From assembly GCA_030141605.1 (NCBI GenBank), contig JAQGDQ010000129.1, forward strand, positions 299,281 to 363,280: a stretch of DNA of 64,000 bases, written 5' to 3'. Position numbers and translations under genes: made by a program. The DNA comes from Tubiluchus corallicola (Eukaryota > Priapulida > Priapulimorpha > Priapulimorphida > Tubiluchidae). The notes under the pieces were generated by a model, which ran no database searches, had not been told where the DNA came from, and worked only from the letters and a program-made list of their open reading frames with translations. Below are positions 1-13,314 of the stretch, one piece after another (position 1 is the stretch's first letter; the number at the start of each line of letters is the position of its first letter).

Positions 1-173
1 GACAATGAGATTCATCATAAAACAATAAAATGATATTTTAATGTTCAGTTCAAAGTTATAATATTCAGTAAACGTCAAATGTACCTTACAATGTATCGTA
101 TGATCACATTCTTCTCCAACTGTTGGAGGTCGACAATTCTCACCCTCCTCAGTCTCTATGCAATGCATTGTAC
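1..173. other. left edge, nothing firmly identified
   Basis: A short cysteine-containing minus-strand frame (EGENCRPPTVGEECDHTIHC, about 93-165) is open but has no supporting context. Confidence 0.3.
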
Positions 174-346
174 CTCAGCTGGCAAGAAGTGAAGTGCAGT
201 CTGATAATTCTGAATACAGCCACTTGCCAGCTGAATTCCGATTAGGCTGCTAACCAATGTATTGGTCACTTTCCTCGAGAGGAAAAGGTCGTTACTCTGG
301 TCAGACAGCCTGGCTGCTAGCTTCTGCAATGAATCAGCTTGTCCAG
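174..346 (-). CDS. possible isolated exon, helical sequence of unknown family
   Basis: 173 nt between acceptor gttttgcag and donor GAG|gtacaa, open with 2-base entry phase and phase 0 exit. Reads GQADSLQKLAARLSDQSNDL then FLSRKVTNTLVSSLIGIQLA. GC content is higher than the neighbours. The helical LA-LS-V-L spacing is loosely like the GAIN region of adhesion receptors, but that is only an impression. No flanking exon was confirmed. Confidence 0.25.
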
Positions 347-2149
347 CTGCAAAACTTTATGGCTCAAACAGCAGTTTTCTAAAAGAAACAATAATAAAGG
401 TAAGAGATGACTATAATAACAGCAGCCTTCAACGAGTATGAAGCTAAAATATTCTAGATCAAAAGTGTCCCAGTGACATATAGAAATGTGATCAGACTGA
501 CTTGTAATTTCAGCATAAAGATATGCAAATAATACTACAAATCTGAAAATATACAAAATGCATGTCACCAACAAACACATAATACTAGCAACCACCTGTT
601 ATAGCACACATATTTTAATAATTAAAAACAAAAAAATGGCAGGGGTGCTCATCATCCATCATAGTTAAACAGCACTAAACCAGCTAAGTAAACAGATAGA
701 TAGCCAACGAAAAATGTGTCCAGACAGTGCTGCCTATTTAACTAATTAAGGAAGGCTGAATAAACATCTAAAAATGCAATGTGGCTATGAGTCGTATAGC
801 CCAGTGTGTCACTTTGAAGAACTGCTGTTGATAAAGGGATAGATTCTGGTCCTGTCACAACCAAACAGCGGTAATTAATGCCTCGAAGCTCGGAACTGTA
901 AAAAAACTCAAGGTATAAAAAGCTCTAAGCAATTCTTACTCCTTCCTTTCAAGGATAAGTCGCTGGATTCATTTCATTAAGGCAGGTTTTCACTACCTTC
1001 CCACCTACACCACAATAACTAATCTTGCAGCAGCAGCAATGTGATTTCCCTGAAAACACTTCAGCAAAACTGCAAAGCCACTCCACCAAAAACTGATTAC
1101 TTGCCTAGCAAAAACTCAATAGCAACCTGAAGGCACAAAAGCGTACACTGAGATAATAAGGGATTAGAAATGAAACCTGCTGTGCTCTGTTTCGCATGGT
1201 CTTCCCCTGTCAATCAATACAAACACGGAGGACTTAATGTGAAAAAGGCAAGGATAAGTACAAACCCCTGCAGGGTTCATAACAGTATTATGATTCATAG
1301 TGTGGTATTATTTTAGCTTAGATTTGATGAGGCTCAAAGAAAAACGTAAAAAAGGGAAGGATTTCAATTCGTAAGCGGCCTAGCCAGCAATTCAGTTAAT
1401 GTTACTAAAGCTATTCATTTTCAATAAGGACGTAAAAAACAGAAAATATTAAGTGAATTAGGTATAAACGCAAATTAAATTCTAACAAGATGAGTGACAA
1501 TTAATGAAAAAATCTCATAATTAAGAAACGGGGAAAAAACAATTCAAGCCACCTCCGTAAGTTATCTTTGAAAGAATAATAACAAAAAATGGTAAAATAT
1601 CACATAATATTACTTACATATATTGTCATTATGTGTTTTAACATAACATATTAAAATAACATAATAAACTGTCCAAAAATAGTATTAGACTATTAGACAG
1701 TTTATGTGAACTTTTTCCTTTTCTCATTCTTTTTTTCACCTGCAGTTAAACTGCAAAACTATAGCAATAGTTTTAAACGTCATGGTTTTCAAAATTTCTT
1801 AAACATGTGATTTCATACAACAATTCGGATATGACATTACAACTATACGATACTTGGATTAACTTACGCAAAATTTTCTTCTACAACAGAAATCAGACTC
1901 CGTGTTCCACATGCGATAAGAAACTAATAAGCTAGAAACATGTGATAAAAATTTTACATATTTAGGAAAATTCAGTCAGTGGCATTATTAGAAGAGGCAA
2001 AAAGTTCAAAAAAATTAAATCTGGAGCTTACCAAAACTAATTAAGGAACAATAGAAAGCACACAAAATGCACCAATTTAAATTACATCAATATCACAGCA
2101 AGATCATTGGATTTGCCATATTGATTAATACATATGGGAATTACACTCA
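347..2149. other. AT-rich sequence without recognisable features
   Basis: No convincing coding frame. A small inverted repeat (1664-1673 with 1696-1705, ataaactgtc / gacagtttat) is the only structure noted. Confidence 0.5.
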
Positions 2150-2374
2150 ATGCATGGCCGCCTCCTAAATGCGACCCCTGCTTCTCTGACACACATGTGG
2201 CACAATTATGAAGGAAAGCAATTCTACCTACGTCAGACAAACTTGTGTCGACAATGCGGGTCACGCCAGCACAGTAAAACCGAAACTACTTATCCCTATG
2301 GTCATTATTGTAGAACAGGAAATAAAGGTGCTTTATGGCAGCCTGTAAGTCGTAAAATCTTCTGGAAGCAATGA
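2150..2374 (+). mobile_element. possible retroelement zinc-knuckle remnant
   Basis: A 74-codon frame holding CRQCGSRQHSKTETTYPYG and then C. The spacing C-x2-C-x4-H-x4 fits a gag-type zinc knuckle of LTR retrotransposons, but the fourth ligand is Thr instead of Cys; the following G-x2-C and G-N-K spacing also resembles a second knuckle. No reverse transcriptase, protease or LTR is visible nearby, so this is at best a small decayed fragment. Confidence 0.25.
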
Positions 2375-5300
2375 GAAGTTTGATGCTTTTAAAAGAATAT
2401 CGCATTAGCGTTTGCTTCAACAATTTCAAATAACCGGGAGGAAAAACACAATCTTGCTTATTGTGTTACTAAGTTATTACCTCCGGTTTTCTGCGAAATC
2501 ATAAAAGTGCGCGAAGTAAAGAAAGGTAACTAAATGCAATATTGTCCACGTGCTACTAAGACAGATTAGTGCTTAAAGACGTATTCGAGATCTGGAATGC
2601 CCAAAAATTCGTTTGAATCTTGAACTTTGTTTTTTATCGTTGTTGTTGTTTTTGACCATCTTATATAATTTGATAGCATATCACACAATCACCAATAGCT
2701 TTCATATAAAGACGACAGAGTAACCTACTTGGGAAGTCACAAATTTCAGCTGGCTGTTATACGCGTTATTAAACGAGTTATCTTTACACCGTTTTCACGC
2801 CGCTACCTGGTTGACCTTTGTCCTTCACTCCACTTACATAAATCAGCTCGCGTTATTGCCACTTTTCGTACGATACGACATTCCATAAGTGGCAATAAAT
2901 TATTAGATCAAAGAAATTTTAGTCATATAGGTAAACAAGCCAAACGTCAGAAAACAGTTCAAAACACCAGTGATCTTTCCTCTCAAAGACGTGGGTAAGG
3001 CGTATTATCTTGTCCGTCATGCACTGGTTTGACGATTTTGTTGAAATGATGCAAAATATTTAAACCAAAGACAGAAATTTGGTACAACCCTTTCACTCTT
3101 CTATCAGGTCGTTCTACCACAGGGCCTTTAAACGTTACTAGTCTGAATACTTTTAAGCACCTGCATGCTGATTGCATATACAGACTGAGTTCAGCAAGCG
3201 AGTTGGACATAGTTAGTTCTCGCATTTTACATTTTTTTAAATTCTACAATTCTGGCTTCAAACATACTTAGGACTTAGGGTAATGTTTGTGTCACATGAC
3301 TGATGTTACATTGGATATACAAAATTCTCTCCGCTGAAAAATTCAATTTCGCTAGAAAATATTCCATGCCTAATAAGAAGTTTGACGTAAATGATGTTAC
3401 CGAGGCTGTCGATGTGTATCAGCGTCTAGGCAATGCAGTTTACTTCAGGCGTGTGTATATTACTGTCATTAATGGATGATGACTGTCACTCTCTCCAGGG
3501 AGAATGCATAAATGTGCAGCCAGCGATGGATAAATGCTCCACTAAAAGCACTCGGCCCGTAGAAAATGTGCAGGAAAGTGTGGAAAATGAAAATAACTGG
3601 AGGGCAATTTAAATTGAATAGGCGTTTAGCGCAACTGAAATGTGTGAAGCTATTATGCGCTATTTTTACGGCTTATTTAAACTGATGGATCTAGTGGGTT
3701 TCTTTTGGAGTGACAATAAGGGGCTCTTGTGTTTCCATAGCATCACTGCCATCAAATGGGCAAAAAGTTAACAAGAAATGGCAATTGAAATCTAAATTTA
3801 ACGTTTAGTTCCAAAATTAAGCTGTTTAGATTTTTAAGCATGTAGATCACGAACATCACGAACACTTTTCCTTATTTAAAAAAAATTGTTTGAACCTTCC
3901 TGACTACATATTAATTAGCTTCTGAATCCAATTATTTTTCTCACGTTAAGTTTCAGTCAATTGGTTAAATAAAAACTGTAACACAAGCATACATACGCAC
4001 ACAAATAAAAAGCTCACAAAAACAAAAATACAGTTTTACAGCGTCATTTTTGCAGTACGATTTTATGGAATGTGCACCTCAAACACACAATGCGGACAAG
4101 ACAAGGGAATGCCTGGGTTGTCATGGATCACCGATTGTAAATGGTTTTGAAGTTAAACAACACTTGGCTTGTTCAGCAAATACGTGGGCGACAAAACGGA
4201 AACTTTAGAGTGGTTTAATTTGTAATGCTGCTCCCTGCAATTTCTCGTGTTAAGAAAGAATAGATACGCTCAAGAAAATGAATCCTCTAGAAGTTTATCC
4301 TTGATACTCAGCTAGTTTCTGACCATGCCGTAGCCATCTATATTAAGTAGGCTCTGCAAACTGGAATGCACCTTGCAGTATTCTGAATTATATACAAATA
4401 TGTAAACATCTACAACTATTACAAATATGAAAGTTACTTAAGGATTCAGCGTTATTCATGTTTAGAGCTATTCAAACTGTAAAACCATGTTTTTGAATTG
4501 TGTGCTTTTTATTAAAAAAAATTAAAGTACATCAAGCACATCAAAGCATTTCAAAGATATATGCGTCCTCAGAGTACAAGTTACTCTTTATACCTTAATT
4601 GAAAGTCTGGCTATACAACAATCCTGCACATTTTTATTTTTGTCAACATGGATTTTTGGATTACAATTATGGCTAGCTCATTTTTTGGCAATTTTGAAAG
4701 TGATAATTTGGAATGGATCAGATTTTTTTAAATTTCTATTAAGACTGATATTTACTAAGTCTTCGTAATATTTTTCTGTGAGTGCATAGATAAAAACTGT
4801 AAGTAAAGATGAGTGTTTAAGAAAAACAAAGTAATCCCAAACCACGTTAAAATAGAAACTGTACTTTCAAATGCTGTATTACCATAATAATAAGATATTC
4901 TGTCACAAGCAGAAAGATCAGTGAAAAGGGCAAAAACCAAAAAGTTTCAATGCAGCAAAACACCTAGTTGAAATTTTGAAATGGTCATGCAATTTCTGAA
5001 TGCTGTACACAATGCACGGCCACAAGGTTACTGAATGGTAAAATCAACAAAAAATAATTTGATTATTTGCTAGGCTTTCTCAACTAAACTGCAAATACAC
5101 CATACTGAACAACTGCTTATATATGTTAGCTATTTACATAAAATTTGACAAAAACTCATGATTATGCACATGTATACACAAACATACTTATTTCAAAGCA
5201 ATTATAAAATGATACAATAAAAATAACTTTAAATTTAATTTTTATTGAATCATATACTACCCCAAGGTGCACTGTAAAAATTTTCTAGGTGAATTCATAT

Positions 5301-6788
5301 TGTTTAATAAGTTTTATGAATTTTGAAAATGAGCAAGTTTATGCTCATCTGTTTCCTGCAAACTATTTCACAGAATTCTCGGAAATCTGTAATCCAGCAA
5401 ACCCTTAACCGAATCTCGCTAAACATTGAACAGGATAATAAAAACAGGCAGCTTAATCGTGATTTACGAGCTGCTAAAGTTTAGGCCGCAATTTGCATCT
5501 ATAGACAAACGGTTTACGAACTATTACCCAGTTTTACTGCTTTCGTATACGACTTTTTATCAAATAAATCACATTTTATTGTTTGACGTTAAAGTTTATT
5601 CAAAGTAAGCACAAATGCAAAACGGCGCATGTGCACAAATGTTACACAAATATTGTACAATTCTCACAAATATAATGCAATTTTTAGCCGTCTATGTATT
5701 TCAGAGAAATTCAAATATAACATGTTTATAGTAGGATTGTGTTTTTCTATGCTTGGAATACTTGACCTTTTCATACAATATGAACAATAGTTTATGACTG
5801 CATTATAAAATAATGGAAGAATATTAAACAAAAAGAAGCTCTAAAACAGAACAAAAATCCTAATCGTGAGTACATTTCAAATTGATAACAAAATTGAGTT
5901 CAGTATGACACTTTAGTTACTCGGTTTAAACTGATTAATGACTGCAACTGCCAATTTAATAAAGGAAAATCCGAGCTATAACTGCCGCGGTAAAATAAAA
6001 ACTATTTATAAATGTTAAAGTAGCAACACAATTTTCCATTTCGCGTAAATTGAAAGTATACATTGAGCCCCGATAGCCTACAAAATTCAAAATGTTACTT
6101 CAAAAATTTGAATACACAACAATAATAGAAATGTGGTGTCATTCTATTAACATAATCGAACTATAAATTTAGTTTTCAGAATAGCAACATTAGCTATAGC
6201 TATATTAATATTAATGTAATACTAACACTAATACTAACTCTAACCACGTACAGGAAGTCGAAATGTCAAAAGGAAAGTAATTACGCTTCAACTAATCCAT
6301 ACAAGATTCTAATTAATTTAAACAGCATGTCTCCACATTTCTACAAGCCCACGCAATTAGGACAGCAGCCAATAATTAATCAGAATTAAGGCAGCAGCAA
6401 TGTGAAGAGGAAGTACATTAAATTCGATTCTCATCACGAAAGATTAATTGCTGGCGATGTAAGAATAGGACAATCGCTAATCCAACAATTCAAACTTTGA
6501 GTAAAGTAAGAGTTATGCTTTTTTTATTCAAGCTAAAATAGCTCTCAAGTAAAACTTGTTAGGAAATCAAGTTTTCTCTTTTTATCCCTTTCTTCAATTA
6601 TGCTATCAGAATTTGCCTCATTTCATGGCAAGGTGCGAAAATCGAATAAACGAGCCAAACTTAAAAACTTTATATTATGCAAAATAAATTATGCAATGTC
6701 GTTAGCAAAAATCGATGGCAAAACAGGTGCAAAGTAGTCTAGTGAACTTTAAAAAATCACTAGACTATTTTTAATTGCATTTACTCAC
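2375..6788. other. AT-rich sequence without confident features
   Basis: Only weak open frames, such as a 46-codon ATG frame at about 3474-3616, and an 11-base perfect hairpin at 6735-6767. No gene assigned. Confidence 0.5.
6735..6767. repeat. short perfect hairpin (11-bp arms, 11-nt loop)
   Basis: tagtctagtga at 6735-6745 is exactly complementary to tcactagacta at 6757-6767. Confidence 0.7.
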
Positions 6789-6841
6789 AGGTAGGAAGAG
6801 TTTGAAAACTGTTCCACTCAAAAAGACTGGTGGTAAAATTC
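6789..6841 (-). CDS. possible exon, unassigned
   Basis: 53 nt between acceptor atataacag and donor gtgagt. Two frames are open; one, with the same 2-base entry and phase 0 exit as two other candidates nearby, reads ILPPVFLSGTVFKLFLP. See the finding on minus-strand exon-like segments. Confidence 0.15.
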
Positions 6842-8060
6842 CTGTTATATATAATTAAAGAAGCAGATTCATGTCTTGGGAATTTTAGCTTCAAAACAAA
6901 CACCACAACAAGAAAGATAGCATGTCAGTATATCAAATAAAGTTAGAAAAATTACAATAAAGTTAAACAGCAAAGGGTGCTCTTAGAAATCTCTGCGTCT
7001 TTTCAGCTTTATGTTAGTAGATATTACATGTGGCGAGGAAAGATTCCTACTTTCAACAGAACCACAGGTCTAGTAAATGATGGCATTATGAAAATTTTAG
7101 GATTTAAAACACTTCACGTTATTTACAACTGATCTTAAAACAAATCTATAGCAACAACTCACTATTAATTTTTCCAGTATAATGATTTTCTAAAATTACC
7201 ATCTAAAAAGTAACAGAAAAACTCAACTTCAAAAGCATCAGAAAACAAAACTTGACCAACCTGTCTTTAATTTACACATTTGACATTCACATTAAAATTA
7301 TCTGAGCAAAAAGACAACGACAAAAACTATACTAAGTACTGCACATATTTTATTGTGTTTCAAACACACACGTGACGCGTCATCTCAATACTGCATTGTC
7401 CTCGCTCTCTTGCTGTCCTATAGATGAAATCCTATAAATTTAATGCAACAGGAGATACTATAATGGGCTTCTCTCTGCAACATTTTCTCTCCACACGGAT
7501 AATTACTTCTAAATGCCAAGCACGGAAGCCCAGTAGGATACAGCAGCCCTATTCATGCTCTCTAGTGCTCCGTGGAGAGTACATACTGAATAGTGGTGCG
7601 TTAAGCGATTTTCAGAGACGATTTAGTCATCTGGTTACAGTTGGGTAGCTCAACCATAACCGCGTGTGTACACAAAGCCACAATGAGTTTACGTAGTAAA
7701 CGATACTATTCGTATTATAAGGTGTGACGGTTTCTGTTCTCCAGCTAACACATTATGTATAAATTACATAAAAGAGGGCGTAGAACTGCCCCCGAAAGAG
7801 CTCCGCTGAACAGTGACGCGTTAAGTGCTCGCCAATCTTGGCTTCACAGCATCTCAAACTTACAATAAAGATCGGAAAAAAATCTTGAGACGCTATTTCT
7901 AAACGACTTAGAAGAAATTAGCAGTGTAAGCGCTTCCGTAGCGTCTTTTCATACCCATCATTTACCGAAATTCGTCATCAAAATATTAACTGACTTCCAA
8001 CGCAATGTAGTTAAATGAAAGAATCATTTATAGTAACGCTAGCTAGCCACTCCAAAGCAA

Positions 8061-8092
8061 ACATGTAGTAGGTTAAGGTATCTACTACATGT
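8061..8092. repeat. short perfect hairpin (11-bp arms, 10-nt loop)
   Basis: acatgtagtag at 8061-8071 pairs exactly with ctactacatgt at 8082-8092. Confidence 0.7.
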
Positions 8093-8863
8093 ACATTGCT
8101 CAATGATGAAATAAACTCATTTCATAATTTTTTCTTCAAGTATAGTCATATTAAGTCAGCATTGCATAATTTGATGATTTAGCATTAATTCTGACTTCCT
8201 GGCGGACTTCTTAGAGACTTGTAGCCAAATTATAATCTATGAATCCAGGCAGGACACACACCATTATATACATTAAACTAAAAAGACTTATGATCAGAAC
8301 TGAAAGAAATGCCAAGTTTTCAGTTTTACTTACTATTGGTGAAAAAATTTAAAGGTGTACATAGATCCTACTATACTAAATTTTATATAAAATTTGGTTA
8401 TGTTATATACAATACCAAATAATGCACTAAACAACTTTGCTCTACTTAATTTGTAAGACTTCAATTTTGCCATTTAGGAAGCGACTTTAAGCCTATTGCA
8501 AACACAACTTACAGTAAGTAACCTTTGAGGCAACCTAATATAACTAAATATTTAGTGGCTAGCGAACTCAATGTGACCCATTCAGTCAATGCAAATTTTT
8601 CATATTAAATACAGAAGCCTATCTAAGTAATTAATGATTATGTAGTTTTATCATAAACAACAGATCACTGGACTGATTACAGCATTAAGTAATAAAAATG
8701 TATTGTATCTCTGCGCATTAAACTAGAAACTTCATACAATTCAATTTTATTTCATGTTATTTATATTATTTCAAAAACACAAGCAATTCCTCGGAGCTGG
8801 CACTAATTGCCAAAATAATATGGCAATTAAGTGCCACAGAAAAAGGGAGGCAGTTATACTTAC

Positions 8864-8910
8864 CTCAACTTCATAATAAATTAAATACAAAATCTCATTT
8901 GTACCCTCTT
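8864..8910 (-). CDS. possible exon, unassigned
   Basis: 47 nt between acceptor gctttattag and a strong donor GAG|gtaagt; open frame EGTNEILYLIYYEVE with 2-base entry phase and phase 0 exit. The alternating hydrophobic strand is like the end of a SEA-type domain. Weak on its own. Confidence 0.2.
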
Positions 8911-9078
8911 CTAATAAAGCAATGGTTCATTAAAACAAATAACTGTGAGCTTACAACTGTACGCATTACAAGAGGACACAAGTGCCATTTACGGTAAATT
9001 GGTGATACTTAATAAAAACGCTTCTATTCTTAATTTATCGTTTTCCAGCCTCCATCTAACATATCTCAGCAATAATCT

Positions 9079-9579
9079 CTAGTGCTCTCCCCGTGCCATT
9101 ATATAAAGTTGGCAGTGCACGTATCCAATTAGAAACACTATGATTAGTTTCCAGAACACAGTGTATTGGCCAACGCGTGCCTCGAGGGAATGAAGCCAAT
9201 GTAGTCCAACTCTGCCAGTTATAGGAATATAATCAGCAGAGATGATAGAATTAGAAGAATAGCAATACAAACCATGGTTTTGTTGACACACATTACACCC
9301 AGGGCACAGAAATATATCAATATATCTGATAACACAATGAGCCGAAGCCGGAAGAAAATGAGACAAATAAAAAAAATGGAGTGGAAACATAAGAGGCAAT
9401 TGGCGTTCAGACGGATCAAGAAAAAGTCGCTGAAAATCTTCGTGGCATCTGACATTCCTAATTCTCAAGCAATTAGTTCTAATAAATGGAATCGAGATAT
9501 AACTGATGTACTTTTAACTGAGTGCTGTGGACCACAGTGTAGGCTAACAATACAGCTTTATGTTCTCATTTTCAGATAA
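9079..9579. other. coding-like island open in several frames on both strands
   Basis: Less AT-rich than its surroundings. Minus strand 9079-9468 encodes a 129-residue frame ending YTVFWKLIIVFLIGYVHCQL-YIMARGEH; a second minus frame spans 9219-9455; the plus strand is open 9209-9579 and very basic (SRSRKKMRQIKKMEWKHKRQ). I cannot tell which frame, if any, is used and recognise no family. Confidence 0.3.
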
Positions 9580-9663
9580 CTGAATAAAACAAACAACTGA
9601 GGACAAATTATAAAATACATATAACAATCAAAATTAAATAGTTATTCAATATCATAATCTTAC

Positions 9664-9731
9664 CTCCTTAAATGCATTAAGACCAGCATTCAAAATGGGA
9701 TTGATTAATTTATCATTAGTATACTTTATTG
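9664..9731 (-). CDS. possible exon, unassigned
   Basis: 68 nt between acceptor aactttttag and donor GAG|gtaaga; open frame IKYTNDKLINPILNAGLNAF-KE, 2-base entry phase, phase 0 exit. The YT-x-x-L-x-NP pattern resembles the start of the first helix of SEA domains. No search was possible. Confidence 0.22.
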
Positions 9732-10139
9732 CTAAAAAGTTACATACAATGCACACATAAAATTCGATCACATTTACATTAAAATATGTATGCAACCAGT
9801 TAATAAAAAATTGATAAAAGTAACAGTGTCATTATTAGTAACCCTACGCATTTAAACGAGCACACTTAAAAACTAAACTAAAACTATATGCAAATGAATA
9901 GAAAAATTTTAAAAATGCACACAAATACACAAAACACAATCACCAAAACCAAATAAAAAACATAAACATAATATAAATAACAAAGAAATTTACAAAATAT
10001 ACGATACAAATGCACACTACTGAAATTGAAAAATTAATTTAAGCAAATTAAACACTTGAGAGTTTCACAGGAAAAAGTATTCATGTTTATTATGCAATAT
10101 ATCTTAATTTATATTTCTACTTATGCCAGTTAAACAATT

Positions 10140-10330
10140 TCAAGTTAAAAGTTTGGATGTAATATAATCACTATTTGGCATAATTTTACCATTTTTATAG
10201 TTTGGGAAATTATAGTTTGTAAGGAGATCATCTTTTAGTTTACTTTTGAAGGAGCTGACAGTTTGGGCTGTTTTAATGTTAGTTGGTAGTGGATTTCAGA
10301 GATTTATAGTCAATTTACTCAGTGGTTGAT
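10140..10330 (-). mobile_element. 3' end of a decayed LINE, minus strand
   Basis: The minus-strand frame reads LSKLTINL-stop-NPLPTNIKTAQTV then SSFKSKLKDDLL. This is the usual end of a LINE ORF2 (W-N-LP-N-I--A-T---FK--L), with the conserved Trp codon changed to TGA. No upstream reverse-transcriptase core is recognisable. Confidence 0.6.
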
Positions 10331-11096
10331 GCCCAAATATATTACTTGTCTGAATCTGCTTTAAATTCAGTATTCGACTATGAAGTGCTTAATTGCCAAA
10401 TATTCTTAAGACAATCCAAAATCTGCATGTTATGCATCATAGTCTCAATATTATACACTCTTCAACATTCTCTTTTCTGTAGCTAAGAAACTAACGTTTT
10501 TTAAGCCAAAAACGCACACAATTACAAAAATGACGCCTCTCTTTGTCAGTCCAGTCATGTTCAATGCACTTTTAGTACCGTTCCTTTCTGTTTTTTCCAG
10601 TATATTCAGCTTTGAAAAATAAGTTGTATCCACAATTTGCAAAAAATGACAATTTTTAGTAGTGGTCATTAAGTCTAAACTGCACCTTAACACCTACGTA
10701 ATTTCTTTTTTAGTTTGTAAATTAGCGGATTTACTGTATTACCATGATACCGAATACTCTCAACTGTAAAATTTGAAGAACAGTTTCCACTTGTCTGGAA
10801 AGAACTCAAAGAAAAAATTGCACTGACTGGAAAAGTACAGCTTACAATCTTCCAAAAGATGTTTTGAAATCCATGTATAATGCACTAGTGGATAAGCATT
10901 GTACTGTATTAAGCCTGTCCTTTTTAATTTGCATTCCAGCAATCTTTCAGATCAATATATGCCTTCAGACGCTACAAATAATATATTGTGCCTTTACCTA
11001 GTGTTTGTCAGTTTAATTGTTTTGTTTATGTACAATTTATTGTAACTCCTGCCTTTGATCTAAAAGTCCAATGAATGTAATGTATTTCTTTTATTT

Positions 11097-13314
11097 GTAA
11101 CAAATAAATGATTTTACATTATTATCACCTTTAACACAGGCTGTATTAAGCGGAAAATGCCTTCACCATATAACATTAATTCTGCTCTAAAATAATACGT
11201 TAACGACATTATCCATACAATTATCTTTCACGACTTCCGCATAAAAATCATTTACCCTAGGTAAAGAAAAATTAAGCAACCACAATATTTTGACAATTAG
11301 ACTTTTTTTTAAATTCGCCATAAAATCAGTTTAAAAACAACTAGGAAATTATGAAACAGGAACTTTTGAACTAGAGATAGATTAGCTGTATAACAAATGT
11401 GAGATTTCAGTGCATTGAATGCATTACATCAAATTCCCAGCCCTAAAATAATCAAATATAATGAACGTACATTCTGTAAATGTTTACCACTATCTAACTG
11501 CACATTTTTGCAAAACTGTTTATATCAAAATAATTTACGAAAATTAGCACACATGTAGATTGTGTAGATTTCCAATTGTTCTTCCATAGCTCAGGAATCA
11601 CATTAATTCATTTGCTAGTACAATCAAATTAACTCATATATATTGTAGCTTGCAGACTGATGCCAGCAAAAAATTTCAGCAAGAAGAATTAAAAATGATG
11701 CTTACTTGTGACGAAATTGAGCTAACACATCCCCATTATACTAAAATATATCTTTTCCCATATCGATGCAAGAAATCAATGTCAGCCAATAAATCATGCA
11801 TATGTTAAGAAATGATAAACATTAAAATTTATGTAACTGCCAAATTCCATGGACTTTTTTGAGGTACTCAATGGCTATTCTGAAACTAAATCGTTGGCCA
11901 TAGAAGAAAAAATATAAAATGGTGTAAAAGAATTCAGGAGTTAAAAGAGAAAAGAGTTCAAAATAAAACCAATACATGTGTGATTAGGTCGCTAAAGCAT
12001 GATGAATTTCAGCGCAGTTAGCTGTCACATAAGATTTAGTAATTTCTCCACAGCAAAGCCGTCTAATATTCTGCAATTATGTTTTCGTTTTTTAGTAATG
12101 CCAAAAAATACAAAACACAAAAATTTTACAAGTGCATGAAGTTTTTTGAAGTCTTAAAGAATTTTGTTCCATTGTATTTACAAATGCATGGAACTTAATT
12201 ATTGTAGAAAGGAGTGTTTGGAAATTTACAGCACTTGTTAGACAGAAAGCTCAAAATCTGATATTACAAGATAACACAGAAATTAAAAATAAAATTAAAA
12301 AAGGCAATTGTTTGTCATCAAGATTTATTAAATGAACAGCCTTGTCATTTAATTACGGAGATATTTAAAAAATCAGTTTGGATAATACAGACGTATTAGT
12401 TTATGTTTAGCCTTAAATTTAGTTAGCTTGGTATATGGCCATAATATAAAATGTTTCTTTTAGTTGTCTTTTTGTATTGAAATGTGTTCTTTGTGGAATT
12501 TATGCTTAGAAATTACAAACATTATCTCAAATTACAACCTCAAGAAAGCATTTCTTTCAATTTCCCAAAGTATCCTTTGCTGGCATCAGTCAGTGAACCA
12601 CCCATTAGTTGGGTTATGGAAGGGGATTGATATAGCAATGACGGTGAAACGGCAGCCACATATGTAGTCGAATTAAGTGTATCCAAGTTTTATATCTAAA
12701 TTAAAATTTTGATTAGTTTTAAATTATGTGCAACACAACAGGCTGAATGAATTCTTTAAGTTTTGAAAGTTTCAGGTGTTTCAGTTCCGCATGTGTTCAA
12801 TTTGTATAAGTGCACATAGTTGGTTAAAAGAAACTTGCTAAAAGATGATGTACTTGTAGTTTACTTTCTGAAAGTTTTAAAACAATTAATTTCAGTGAAT
12901 TTGCAACATACTGCAGAATGCAGAAAATTATGAATTTTGTAGTAAAATTTAACTGAAGCTTAGGAATAAATTTAACAATTTGATAAAAAAAATTTATGAG
13001 TAAAATTTACAAAATGGAAACCTGCAGAGTTAAGCAGGGTAGATCTTTTAGATTTAAAGAAAGCCTATTAGTGAATTGTATACACATCAAAGCCTAATGA
13101 AAGTTTCATGCTGACTTACATTATTAAAATTTTCTTACATAAAGCTTATGCCAAAATAAATGCTGTTATCAGAGCACATGATCTTAAAAAAATTATTGAA
13201 ACATAATGTAATTAAAAGTGCACAAAATCAGTGAAATTTTAATGCTATTAGTTGACTTGAATATTAAGTAAATCATGTTTAACGGCTATGTTTGAATATT
13301 ACATTAGGTAAACA
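11097..13314. other. AT-rich sequence without recognisable features
   Basis: Begins just before AATAAA at about 11102 in a 3'-end-like context (plus strand). Otherwise no coding-like frame or repeat that I can support. Confidence 0.5.

Noticed and set aside
93-165. Cysteine-rich minus frame EGENCRPPTVGEECDHTIHC as a thrombospondin or EGF-type exon
   Set aside because: Cysteine spacing does not fit either module and the only usable acceptor conflicts with the better candidate exon at 174-346.
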